From: Planctomycetales bacterium
Lineage (GTDB): Bacteria > Planctomycetota > Phycisphaerae > SM23-33
DNA: 64,000 bases
Reading direction: 5' to 3'
Assembly (NCBI GenBank): GCA_030612725.1
Contig: JAUWNJ010000001.1
Location: 62,001-126,000 of the forward strand
Part shown: positions 31,463-39,345 of the stretch, piece by piece
Position numbering within the stretch: the stretch's first letter is position 1
Layout of the letters: the number at the start of each line of letters is the position of its first letter
The notes under the pieces: generated by a model
What the model saw: only the letters and a program-made list of their open reading frames with translations
Told to the model about the DNA's origin: nothing
Databases searched by the model: none
Made by a program: the position numbers and the translations under genes

Positions 31463-32224
31463 CTAAACCTTCGCTTTTTTGCACAGGATGCAGATTCTCT
31501 GGGCGTTGCTTGGGCGCGCGTTGAGCAGGAATTTTCGATATGTGCGGTAAATGAGGTTTCGCAGACGTTTGCCGTTCAGAATAAAGAGTTTATTGACCAG
31601 GCACCGCCGCAGAAACTTATCGGCGAAGGAGAGTTTGTTGAGGTAGTAATGTTCGGCTACGACCAGGTGCGGCGAAATGGCCTCGCTGAGCGATTCGAGG
31701 TCGAAATGCTGATAGTGCTTGCGGGTCAGACGGAGGTTGCTGCTGGGGACGGTTATCACAACAGTGCCGGCGTCGGCAAGTCGGCTGGCAATGGCTTCGA
31801 CGAAGACCGGTACGTCCGACGGTTTGATATGTTCGAGCGTCTCGATAAGCGTGATTACATTAAATTTATCGTCCATCACAGCCCGGTCGGTAACGTCGCC
31901 GCAGACGAACCGGACATCGGGGTTGAATGCCCGTGCGAACCCGATTGCCTGTTCGGACATATCAATGCCGACCAGACGCTTGTCGGGAAATCGCGAGTTG
32001 ATTTCGCACAGGAATCTCCCGTCCCCGCACCCGACATCCAGCAGCGAGTCGAAGCCCGCCCCGGCGACCTTCTGGGCCACAAACTCCAGGTAGGCGATAT
32101 ACTGGTATCCCCATCGCATCACCCTCGTCAGCGAGAAATTCCCGTCCTTCAATGACGGGATGTAATGGTATGGAAAGACGTAATCGTCTTCCTGTTCGCG
32201 TTGTTCCGGGCTTAAAGTTGTCAT
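31463..32224 (-). CDS. SAM-dependent class I methyltransferase
   Basis: A 253-residue protein. Motif I is LLDVGCGDGRFL, the acidic end of strand 2 is VGIDMSE, and motif III/IV is ITLIETLEHIKP. This is the Methyltransf_11/25 kind, often with small molecules or sugars as substrate. A basic C-terminal third follows (KLFILNGKRLRNLIYRTYRK). It follows the GT-C-like gene convergently, and lies 35 bases beyond the RDD gene on the same strand. Fold certain, substrate unknown. Confidence 0.88.
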   Translation of the reverse strand: MTTLSPEQREQEDDYVFPYHYIPSLKDGNFSLTRVMRWGYQYIAYLEFVAQKVAGAGFDSLLDVGCGDGRFLCEINSRFPDKRLVGIDMSEQAIGFARAFNPDVRFVCGDVTDRAVMDDKFNVITLIETLEHIKPSDVPVFVEAIASRLADAGTVVITVPSSNLRLTRKHYQHFDLESLSEAISPHLVVAEHYYLNKLSFADKFLRRCLVNKLFILNGKRLRNLIYRTYRKFLLNARPSNAQRICILCKKAKV

Positions 32225-32259
32225 GTCCGTTGCCCCGTAATTCGATGAGGATGGCGAGT

Positions 32260-33909
32260 TTATTTTTTATCCTCATCGTCGGGGCGGTTTTCGGTCTTTT
32301 CTCCGTTTGTCAGGTTTTCTACAGGCCCGACGGCGTCGGCGTTGATAACGGCCGTCCACGCTATTTTATCGCCAAGCCGCTGACGGTATCGCGTCAACAG
32401 CGGGAAAAGCAGCGGAAAGACCATCACCAGTCCGAGGATTTCAATGGCCTTCGATACGTTTCGCAACGCCAGTTCCCGCGCCGAAGGTTTTCGGCCTTTG
32501 TCGGCGACGACCCTGAGACGCAGCATCATCTTTCCGACAGTCGCGCCGAAACGATATTCCATCACGAAACAGTACGCCGGATAAACGACCAGAAATCCCC
32601 AAAAAGCATAAAGGAACCTGGTTGTCGAAGCAGTCTGTCTTGCCTGCTCGAAGAGTTGATCGACGGTTGTGATAGTGGTAGTGTCAAGCCCCTTGGTACC
32701 GACGACCGTTGCGATGAAAAGGAGCGGAAGGGCGTCAACACACGCAGCGGCAAAACGCCGGGTAAGTTTTGCCGGCGATATCGTCGCAGGAAGCGAGAAC
32801 GGCATGGTTCTGAGAGTCTGGCCCGGCCAGAACATCAACACGACTATCATACCGAAAACGACCATGAAAAATATGTTCTGCATCCGTTCGATCTGTTCCT
32901 GCTCATCCGCCCACGTAAAGGCGTTCATCGGACTTTCACCGCCGGCCTGCCCGTCGGATTCGCACGTGGTGAAAAGCCACTTTTCGTCCGCTTTCCACAG
33001 TATGGTTGCTTTACCCGCGAACCTTGCGACGACCGGCGGAGCGTCGGCAGACCAAGTGAGGTTTTTCCCATCCCGTTTGACCGTCTGGGGCGGTTGCCAC
33101 TTACCCGACGCGAACCGGACGAGATTCACCGCGCCGGCCTCGACATCAAACGCCGCCAGCACAAGGGCGTCCTCGATAATCATCATCGCCAGCAGTTTGC
33201 TACCAGCCGGCACATCGGGTAAATCAACTTTTCGCCATTTACCTTCATCGAATACCGCAAGTGCCTCTTTGGGGTGTTCTGCCAGGACGTAGATCGTGTT
33301 TTTATAAACGGCCACACGAGCACGAGTCGCGGATTTTATAAGTTCGTTCGGCACGACGGCGACTTGCCGCCATTTCTGCGAAGTGCATTGCAGAAGGACC
33401 AGTTCGCCGGATTTCGCCGCTTGCGTACTGGTAATCGGTAAGGCTGGTTGCGTTCGCGGACGTCGTCTGATTGGTCGGGCAACCAGCACTATCACGGCGT
33501 TGTTGTCGTCGTCGGCCGGGGCGGAAGCGAGGATTTGAGCGTCTTTTCCGAAAAGGTCGTCGGGCGGTTTTATTCCGGGCTGACCTTGTGAGCGATGCGG
33601 GAAATATCGCATGTTCTCGCCGTCGGAGAAGAAGACCACCAGGCTTGCTCCGTCAGACGCCGCAGCCACGATGCTTCCCGTTCGTTCGGTCCCGACGGGC
33701 TTCCATTTCGCTTTATCGCCTTTGGGCCTCGCCGCCAGTTTGTATTCAGCCCCGTCTTTATCGAAGAGGATCACCCACGCCGTCTCTGCACCGCCGACGA
33801 GCATACAAGACCGGGATGCCTGCTCATCGGCCGACGAGGTTTGCGGCGACGATACAAGTGTCAGCGTCAGAACAATAGCGGTAACGATTTTTTGTGTATG
33901 GGTTCTCAT
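32260..33909 (-). CDS. RDD-family membrane protein with exported N-terminal domain
   Basis: A 549-residue protein. A signal sequence (IVTAIVLTLTLVSSPQTSSADE) leads into about 300 residues of beta-rich sequence with repeated K-W-K/R motifs that could form a propeller. A membrane helix follows (FFMVVFGMIVVLMFW), then an RDD domain: LTRRFAAACVDALPLLFIA holds the first conserved Arg-Asp, and GATVGKMMLRLRVV the second part. RDD proteins are transport-like membrane proteins; some act as Na+/H+ antiporters. It overlaps the upstream lipoprotein gene by 4 bases, so the pair is co-translated. Confidence 0.82.
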   Translation of the reverse strand: MRTHTQKIVTAIVLTLTLVSSPQTSSADEQASRSCMLVGGAETAWVILFDKDGAEYKLAARPKGDKAKWKPVGTERTGSIVAAASDGASLVVFFSDGENMRYFPHRSQGQPGIKPPDDLFGKDAQILASAPADDDNNAVIVLVARPIRRRPRTQPALPITSTQAAKSGELVLLQCTSQKWRQVAVVPNELIKSATRARVAVYKNTIYVLAEHPKEALAVFDEGKWRKVDLPDVPAGSKLLAMMIIEDALVLAAFDVEAGAVNLVRFASGKWQPPQTVKRDGKNLTWSADAPPVVARFAGKATILWKADEKWLFTTCESDGQAGGESPMNAFTWADEQEQIERMQNIFFMVVFGMIVVLMFWPGQTLRTMPFSLPATISPAKLTRRFAAACVDALPLLFIATVVGTKGLDTTTITTVDQLFEQARQTASTTRFLYAFWGFLVVYPAYCFVMEYRFGATVGKMMLRLRVVADKGRKPSARELALRNVSKAIEILGLVMVFPLLFPLLTRYRQRLGDKIAWTAVINADAVGPVENLTNGEKTENRPDDEDKK

Positions 33910-34835
33910 TTATTCTCGCAGTTTGCATCCACCATGACCGGGTTAGCAATACCCGGCGGAAGGTGCGATTGAAAATCAAAGGCCTTATTACTGAATCGCT
34001 TTATCGTGCTCATTTCCGACAGCCTCATGTGCAGCGAACTCGCCGGCTGGACGTTCTTTATCGCGGGGAAAGTTATGCGAATGTCCGTCGGCATTATAGG
34101 TCCCTCGCCATCGGTGTCGGTGGCAACGGGTTTATAGTCGGATACCTCGGCGACAACGCGACATAATCCGTCTGCGTCGTAGAGTTTGATTTGATAAGGC
34201 CTGCGCGGTTCGGTGTCTGACCAGCGGAAATAGACTTCGCGCCAGATTTTCAGGTGTCCACTGATTGGCTGGGGCTTTAAGTATCGAACGACATAAGCAC
34301 AGGGTTTTTGTTGGAGCGTCATAACGACTGCCGGCATTGCCCCTGCCTGAACCTCCGGAAGTTCCGTTACGCCAAGTATTTCCAGAAGTTGCAGCGGGTC
34401 GAGGGGTATGGCCTTCACGCCCGGCGCACCGGCGAATTTCGTCCTTCCGAACCACGCCTTGCCCTGATTACCCAGGTTCACCCAACAGTAATACAACCCG
34501 TTTGCCGAATCGGTCCCCATGCGGAACAACTCCGTTATCTCTTTTCCAACAATGACGAAATCCGTCGGGCTGGACGAACCGGCTCCTTTATCCAGCAGCA
34601 AAATCGCATTGCCCGCCGCCAGAGGCGAGGCCGAACCCCACGAGATGCTGCGTCCCTTCTCGTCGCTGAAGGTAACACGAATCCTCGCCCGTGCCCAAAG
34701 CCGCGGAACCCGCGAAGCGTTGGCGTTATACTCAGCCACCAGCATTTCGGTCGAAACGAATTTTTCCGGACACGGTTGACACCCGCCCAGAAAAACCAAA
34801 CCTGCAATAGACAACAGCGTTATGCGTAGATTCAT
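33906..34835 (-). CDS. Lipoprotein of unknown function
   Basis: A 309-residue protein with lipobox FLGGC. The rest is predominantly beta with a LWARARIRVTFSDEKG opening, KIWREVYFRWSDTEPRRPYQIKLYD in the middle, and a hydrophobic-cored C-terminal part. The architecture recalls LolA/LolB-like or DUF4292 outer membrane lipoproteins, but no diagnostic motif is present. It is the middle gene of an overlapping trio (zinc ribbon, lipoprotein, RDD; 4-base overlaps on each side), which suggests one functional unit at the envelope. Confidence 0.65.
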   Translation of the reverse strand: MNLRITLLSIAGLVFLGGCQPCPEKFVSTEMLVAEYNANASRVPRLWARARIRVTFSDEKGRSISWGSASPLAAGNAILLLDKGAGSSSPTDFVIVGKEITELFRMGTDSANGLYYCWVNLGNQGKAWFGRTKFAGAPGVKAIPLDPLQLLEILGVTELPEVQAGAMPAVVMTLQQKPCAYVVRYLKPQPISGHLKIWREVYFRWSDTEPRRPYQIKLYDADGLCRVVAEVSDYKPVATDTDGEGPIMPTDIRITFPAIKNVQPASSLHMRLSEMSTIKRFSNKAFDFQSHLPPGIANPVMVDANCENK

Positions 34836-35332
34836 GTTTCCACCTCGAATAAGGCTCCCAGTTGCGAGCCGACCTCGGCGATATGTTCTTCATCCAGTTC
34901 CGGGCGGATTACCTTTACCGGCGATTGCTCTTTTCTGAAGTGCATCGTCCAGACTTCGCGGCCTTCTTCTTCGTCGCTGCCGTCGTATATCAGCAGTTTC
35001 TTCCGCATCAGCATCAGCGCGAGGACAAAGCGGAAGTTGATTTTCGCCGGTTCATCGTGTCCGGCGAGTTTCTCGAAGAATCCGACGAGCACGTTATTAT
35101 TGATAACCTGTTTTTTCGGCGCGTCGGGTTTGGGTATCCGGCTTTGCCAGATGGAAAATGCCTGGTCCGCATCATCGGGGCGAGATTCCCAGCAGGATTT
35201 GCAGAAGTCGTCCCGCCGAAACCCTTCAGCCGTGTCGAACAAGGCGACGATGAAGTCTTCTTCGACGGTAAGTTCCCGCTCACAGGCTGAACAAGCGCCC
35301 GATGTTTTCGCTATGTCGTATTCACGAGCCAT
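34832..35332 (-). CDS. Zinc-ribbon protein of unknown function
   Basis: A 166-residue cytoplasmic protein. An N-terminal zinc ribbon has CSACERELTVEEDF and CKSCWESRP, a CxxC pair spaced about 30 residues apart. A helical middle (NNNVLVGFFEKL, FRFVLALMLMRKKLL) and an acidic C-terminal part with LDEEHIAEVGSQLGALF follow. I know this arrangement from uncharacterised planctomycete proteins only. First gene of the overlapping trio with the lipoprotein and RDD genes. Zinc binding is a firm reading, function is not. Confidence 0.7.
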   Translation of the reverse strand: MAREYDIAKTSGACSACERELTVEEDFIVALFDTAEGFRRDDFCKSCWESRPDDADQAFSIWQSRIPKPDAPKKQVINNNVLVGFFEKLAGHDEPAKINFRFVLALMLMRKKLLIYDGSDEEEGREVWTMHFRKEQSPVKVIRPELDEEHIAEVGSQLGALFEVET

Positions 35333-35353
35333 CAGCGTTCAGCAGTCAGCAGA
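35333..35353. repeat. Heptamer array, CAGCGTT type
   Basis: Three units (CAGCGTT, CAGCAGT, CAGCAGA) fill the space between the cyclodeaminase stop and the zinc-ribbon gene start. The words resemble the complement of the array at 26909-26929. Confidence 0.55.
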
Positions 35354-35969
35354 CATGTTCTCCAACGATTTTTTCTACGGTTTCGCACAATTCCGATGCT
35401 CGTTTGCAGTCGCGCGACGATGCTTTTCGCAGGTCATCGGCGGCTGACTTGTCGGCCAGGCCGGCGGCATTGACGCGAACATTATAATCGCTAAGCCGGA
35501 CGACCGCTTCAGCCAAAATCGCCGCAGCCGAAAGGTCAGTCAGCAGGTAGTTGTTGCAATGCCCGCCGAGGGCGATAAGGCTTTCCAGTACCGAAATCGC
35601 CAATGCCGTCATCTGACGCGGAACGTCTATGGCCGCCGCCAGTGCCGTCGCCATTTTAGCGGCTTTGGTTTCGTCTTCGCATTTATTCGCTTCGGTGTAG
35701 AGGGTATAAGCGGCTGCATCGTCAGCGGTGAGGTCGGCGAACATTCCCCTGGCCCGCGCCAGGCGAACGGCCAGGGTTTCGTGGGCGTCGGCGAATTCGG
35801 CGAAGGCCTTCTTTCCTCGCGTGAAGTTCAGCACCATCTCGCCCAGCGCAGTCGCCAAAGCGCCGACAACGCCAGCCACAGTTCCGCCGCCGGGAGTGGG
35901 GCGTTTCTCGGCAGTCGCCGTTGCGAAATCACGAACCGAAAACGACAGATAATCTTCCATGTCAGTCAT
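35346..35969 (-). CDS. Formiminotetrahydrofolate cyclodeaminase-type protein (FTCD_C)
   Basis: A 207-residue helical protein of the FTCD C-terminal domain/FchA family, which converts 5-formimino-THF to 5,10-methenyl-THF and ammonia. Recognised by the opening PTPGGGTVAGVVGALA, the DDAAAYTLY motif with its conserved Asp, VPRQMTALA and the C-terminal NVRVNAAGL segment. Length fits a standalone cyclodeaminase. The start ATG 35969 has AGGAG 6 bases upstream. No other folate gene is adjacent. The domain also occurs in proteins with other functions, so the reaction is likely but not proven. Confidence 0.88.
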   Translation of the reverse strand: MTDMEDYLSFSVRDFATATAEKRPTPGGGTVAGVVGALATALGEMVLNFTRGKKAFAEFADAHETLAVRLARARGMFADLTADDAAAYTLYTEANKCEDETKAAKMATALAAAIDVPRQMTALAISVLESLIALGGHCNNYLLTDLSAAAILAEAVVRLSDYNVRVNAAGLADKSAADDLRKASSRDCKRASELCETVEKIVGEHVC

Positions 35970-35998
35970 TCGCTACTCCTGCGTATTTCCACCCGGCG

Positions 35999-38695
35999 TT
36001 ATTTCTCAAACGCTTCCGGTTTAGGCGTCGTTACGATTACGACGTATCCCTTGCCCAGATATTTTTTCGCTACGCGCTGCACGTCGGCGGGCTTTATCTT
36101 GCGGTACAGTTTCTCTGCCTTCTTTCGGAAGTCGTATCCCATTCCGTAGAGTTCGTCCAGAGCGGCTCCCATTGCCAGGCTCGACATTGACTGAGCGCCG
36201 AGAGCGTCGGCTGTCAGGATGATATTGACGGCACGGTCGATCTCCTTTTGCGTCGGCGTGTAACCGGCTGCACGGTCGAGGTTCTTCTTGATGATCCCGA
36301 CGACTTCCGGGGCCTTTTCAGGTTGACATCCGGCGTAAGTTACAAACGCTCCGGGCAGCAGGCCTGCCCAGTTGTAGGCGTGTACGACATACACCAGGCG
36401 CTTTCCGCGAAGTTCCGTATGCAACCAACCCGAAGGCAGGCGATACCCGCTGATAATCGTATCCAGCACGGTAATCGCGATGCGGTCGGAAATGTCCGCT
36501 ACCTTCATTCCCGGCACAGCCACAATAACACCCGCCTGGACGTTCTTGGTTTTGAGTACGTGCAATTCGCCTTCCGGCGCGACCTTACGTTTGGGGCAAG
36601 CGTAAGCGATGTCCTCTTTTTTGGCTTGGCTTTTGAATAATTGTTCGATTTGCGTCTTGGCGGCGTCGGCGTCGAAATTACCGTAGATGGCTAGAACGCT
36701 GAAACCGGTATTGATGCTGTCGGCGTGGTGAGCGGAAATCTGCTCGACCGTGGCCGATTCCACTACTCCAGATTTGCCGCTGGATAGCATCTGGTACGGC
36801 GAGCCGGTGAAGAATTTCTGACGGAAGAACTTCATCAACTGCGGTGTCCAGTTTTCATCGACCTGCTTGATTGCCGCCTTGTGCATCGGCTTGAGGTTTT
36901 CCAGTTCCTTTTTCGGGAAGGTCGGGTGCTGCACGACATCGGCGAGGATTTCCAAGGCCTTCTCGAAGCGGTCCGACAGGACGGACGCATCCCAGTAGAA
37001 GGAGTTATTCCCGCATTTTCCGGTGATGCCACCACCGGCTTCGTCGAAGAAAGCGTCAATCTCCTCGGCAGAGCGTTTGCCCGCACCGCGCGTGCTCAAC
37101 GCCATCATCAACGATCCCAGACCATTGATCTTTTCGCTTTCGACCAGCAACCCGCCTTTGGTAACGAACGTCATCGAAACCAGACCGACAGCCTTTGTCG
37201 GATGAAGGATTACTCGCAGGCCGTTGAGCAGTTTGAATGTAACGGTCTTCGCCTCGGCGGCCTTTGGGGTCGAGGGCGTTTTGTCTGTTCGGAGCGATTC
37301 GGGAACCATCCGCGTAATCACCATCTTCTCGAAGGTGAAATACTTCTCCGCCATTTCCCGAACCTGGCCGGCTGTTACTTTCTGGATGTTGGCGGTGTAG
37401 TTCCGCGAGAAATCCACATCGCCGGTGGTCATATAGTCCCGCGCCAGTGTTTCGGAGACGGCTTCTGCCTTCTGCTGGGTATAGATCAGGTCGGCTAGTT
37501 TCTGTCGCTTGGCCTTGGCGAGTTCTGCCTCGGTAACGCCGTCGGCGATGACGGCGCGGAGTTGGTGGAGGATTTCGGTCTCTGCGGCGTCGGCCTTGTC
37601 CGGTTCGGCGCGGAAATCGATATTGAAAACACCCTTTCCCCATTCCGGCGTCCATGAACCGGTCCCGATGGACGTAACGAGTCGTTTTTCAAACTGGACC
37701 GACCGGACCATTCGGCTGCTCTTTCCGCGCGAGAGGATATAACTCAACACGTCCAGTGCGTAGAGGTCTTCGTGGATAAGCGGGATTGTCTGGAAACTGA
37801 TGTACTCCATAACATCTTTGACGGACTTGCTGGTTATCGTTTGGCGACGGACGCCGGTAATCGGCGGGACTTCCGGAAGGGACAGGTCGGGCGTCAGGCC
37901 TTTTTTGAAGTGTCCGAATCGCACAGAGGCGCGTTCGAGCACAGCGAGAGTGTCCACGTCGCCGGCGACGACGAAGATGATATTCTGCGGGACGTACATT
38001 CGTTTGACGTAGGTCAGCACGTCGTCGCGTGTGAGTTTGCTCAGCGGCTCGGCGAATCCGATTACAGGTACGGCGGCGGGATGCGTACCGTAAAGGTCGG
38101 CTGAATGTGCGTACCACATCTGGCGCGACGTATTGTCTTTGCCCATTTCCAGTTCACGCTGGACGACGCCGTGCTCGCGATCGAAATCGGCCTGCGTAAT
38201 GTCAGGCCTGGAAACCTGATCGGCAATCAGGTCCACGCATTGCATTGTCTTGCTTGATGAGGCCGCGATGTAGTAGCAGGTGCGTGCCTGACCTGTATTT
38301 GCGTTTGATTGCCCGCCGATTTCGAGGGTTCGAGAGTGTTTCTCGCCCGACGAATGCGAAACACCGCCGGGCATCTCGTGGATGGACTCTTTCGCTACCA
38401 GATGTTCGCATAAGTGGCTCAGGCCCGCTCCGAGCCATTCCTTTTCGTACAGCCCGCCGGCGCGGACGTACGCCTTGACGCAAACGACCGGCGCATTGTG
38501 GTTTTCGGCGACGATGACCGTCAGTCCGTTGGAAAGTTTGGCGACGGTTACGCCCGATTCGGTAGTCGTCCACGCGACAATCTCAGCTGGCGGGCAATAA
38601 CCAACCGGCTCAATGTCTGTCCAAGTCGTCGGCATGTCGTCGCATCCGACGATGAAAAACAAAACCAAAAAGCATCCGAGTGTGATTTTCTTCAA
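35999..38695 (-). CDS. M16 (insulinase/pitrilysin-like) zinc peptidase lipoprotein
   Basis: About 898 residues with two M16 halves. The signal ends in FFIVGC, a lipobox. The first half has the inverted zinc motif HLCEH (HxxEH) and a downstream Glu region (ERELEMGKDN). The second half (from VTFKLLNGLRVILHPTKAVG) lacks the motif, as expected for the inactive partner. It would degrade or process peptides at the envelope. The start is TTG 38695: GGAG at 38703-38706 is 7 bases upstream, whereas the in-frame ATG at 38746 falls inside a dispersed repeat. Follows the orphan receiver gene on the same strand. Confidence 0.9.
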   Translation of the reverse strand: MKKITLGCFLVLFFIVGCDDMPTTWTDIEPVGYCPPAEIVAWTTTESGVTVAKLSNGLTVIVAENHNAPVVCVKAYVRAGGLYEKEWLGAGLSHLCEHLVAKESIHEMPGGVSHSSGEKHSRTLEIGGQSNANTGQARTCYYIAASSSKTMQCVDLIADQVSRPDITQADFDREHGVVQRELEMGKDNTSRQMWYAHSADLYGTHPAAVPVIGFAEPLSKLTRDDVLTYVKRMYVPQNIIFVVAGDVDTLAVLERASVRFGHFKKGLTPDLSLPEVPPITGVRRQTITSKSVKDVMEYISFQTIPLIHEDLYALDVLSYILSRGKSSRMVRSVQFEKRLVTSIGTGSWTPEWGKGVFNIDFRAEPDKADAAETEILHQLRAVIADGVTEAELAKAKRQKLADLIYTQQKAEAVSETLARDYMTTGDVDFSRNYTANIQKVTAGQVREMAEKYFTFEKMVITRMVPESLRTDKTPSTPKAAEAKTVTFKLLNGLRVILHPTKAVGLVSMTFVTKGGLLVESEKINGLGSLMMALSTRGAGKRSAEEIDAFFDEAGGGITGKCGNNSFYWDASVLSDRFEKALEILADVVQHPTFPKKELENLKPMHKAAIKQVDENWTPQLMKFFRQKFFTGSPYQMLSSGKSGVVESATVEQISAHHADSINTGFSVLAIYGNFDADAAKTQIEQLFKSQAKKEDIAYACPKRKVAPEGELHVLKTKNVQAGVIVAVPGMKVADISDRIAITVLDTIISGYRLPSGWLHTELRGKRLVYVVHAYNWAGLLPGAFVTYAGCQPEKAPEVVGIIKKNLDRAAGYTPTQKEIDRAVNIILTADALGAQSMSSLAMGAALDELYGMGYDFRKKAEKLYRKIKPADVQRVAKKYLGKGYVVIVTTPKPEAFEK

Positions 38696-38702
38696 GGTGT
38701 TT

Positions 38703-38706
38703 CTCC
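38703..38706 (-). promoter_or_regulatory. Ribosome site deciding a TTG start for the M16 peptidase
   Basis: On the minus strand GGAG is followed by 7 bases and TTG 38695. This places the lipoprotein signal (KKITLGCFLVLFFIVGC) at the extreme N-terminus, as needed. Confidence 0.6.
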
Positions 38707-38716
38707 AAAAGGAATA

Positions 38717-38771
38717 AAGGTGGGACTCCGCTTCCCGTAGGGACACTACGTGTCGCTACGTCCCAGCCTAC
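38717..38771. repeat. Dispersed 55-bp repeat, second copy of the 8553-8607 module
   Basis: AAGGTGGGACTCCGCTTCCC, a TAGGGACACTACGTGTCGC middle and a CGTCCCAGCCTAC end match 8553-8607 with only a few changes. It lies between the M16 peptidase and receiver genes. Here the partner left arm seen at 8393-8417 is absent. Confidence 0.75.
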
Positions 38772-38774
38772 GGC

Positions 38775-39248
38775 CTACGGGGTCGGGGGTGAAGATTCAA
38801 CGTCGTTCAAATATGTCAGTGTCCGTTCGAGTTCGTCTTTGAGGTGTCGCAGTTTCAGCAGCGACTTTACTCGCGTGATAAGTTCCAGGCGATTGACGGG
38901 TTTCGAGAGGAAGTCGTCCGTTCCCGATTCGACGCCGCGTTCGATGTCGGACAGTTCGTTCAAAGCCGTTACCATAATGATGGGGATGTCGCGTGTGTTC
39001 GGGTCGGATTTGAGTTTCCGGCAGACCTCGAACCCGCTCATTCGGGGCATCATTATGTCCAGCAGAATACGGTCGGGTTCGACCTGCTGAACCATCTCCA
39101 GCGCCTCGATACCATCGACGGCGGTTGAAGTCTCCACGTCGTCGATTGTCTGAAGGTACTCGATCAGCAATTCAAGGTTCTGGGCGTTGTCGTCCACCAC
39201 CAGTATCTTCGATGGTCTCTGATTATTCTCTGTCGCGTCGGTTGTCAT
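38775..39248 (-). CDS. Single-domain response regulator (CheY-like)
   Basis: About 157 residues: one receiver domain and a short C-terminal helix. The phosphorylation site is in ILLDIMMPRM, the acidic pair in ILVVDDN, the switch Thr in MVTAL and the Lys in LSKPV; all are intact. No output domain, so it must act through a partner, possibly a kinase or diguanylate cyclase elsewhere. Start ATG 39248 has AGGAG 9-10 bases upstream; the longer frame to 39302 has no support. No histidine kinase is in the window. Divergent from priA. Confidence 0.9.
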   Translation of the reverse strand: MTTDATENNQRPSKILVVDDNAQNLELLIEYLQTIDDVETSTAVDGIEALEMVQQVEPDRILLDIMMPRMSGFEVCRKLKSDPNTRDIPIIMVTALNELSDIERGVESGTDDFLSKPVNRLELITRVKSLLKLRHLKDELERTLTYLNDVESSPPTP

Positions 39249-39252
39249 ATTT

Positions 39253-39295
39253 TTAGTCTCCTGCTTCCTGCAATTGCTAAAGACTAACTCTTTAG
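39253..39295. promoter_or_regulatory. Overlapping inverted repeats between the receiver gene and priA
   Basis: CTAAAGA (39277-39283) pairs with TCTTTAG (39289-39295), and TTAGTCT (39253-39259) pairs with AGACTAA (39281-39287). Two small dyads sharing one arm in a divergent promoter region could be an operator. No known regulator site is recognised. Confidence 0.25.
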
Positions 39296-39345
39296 AGGTC
39301 AAATCTCAACATCGCTCCTTGGAATCATCGCCGATGGGGCATAAT

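Noticed and set aside
38695-38746. ATG 38746 as start of the M16 peptidase
   Set aside because: It lies in a dispersed repeat and puts 17 residues before the lipoprotein signal; the TTG at 38695 has a proper ribosome site.
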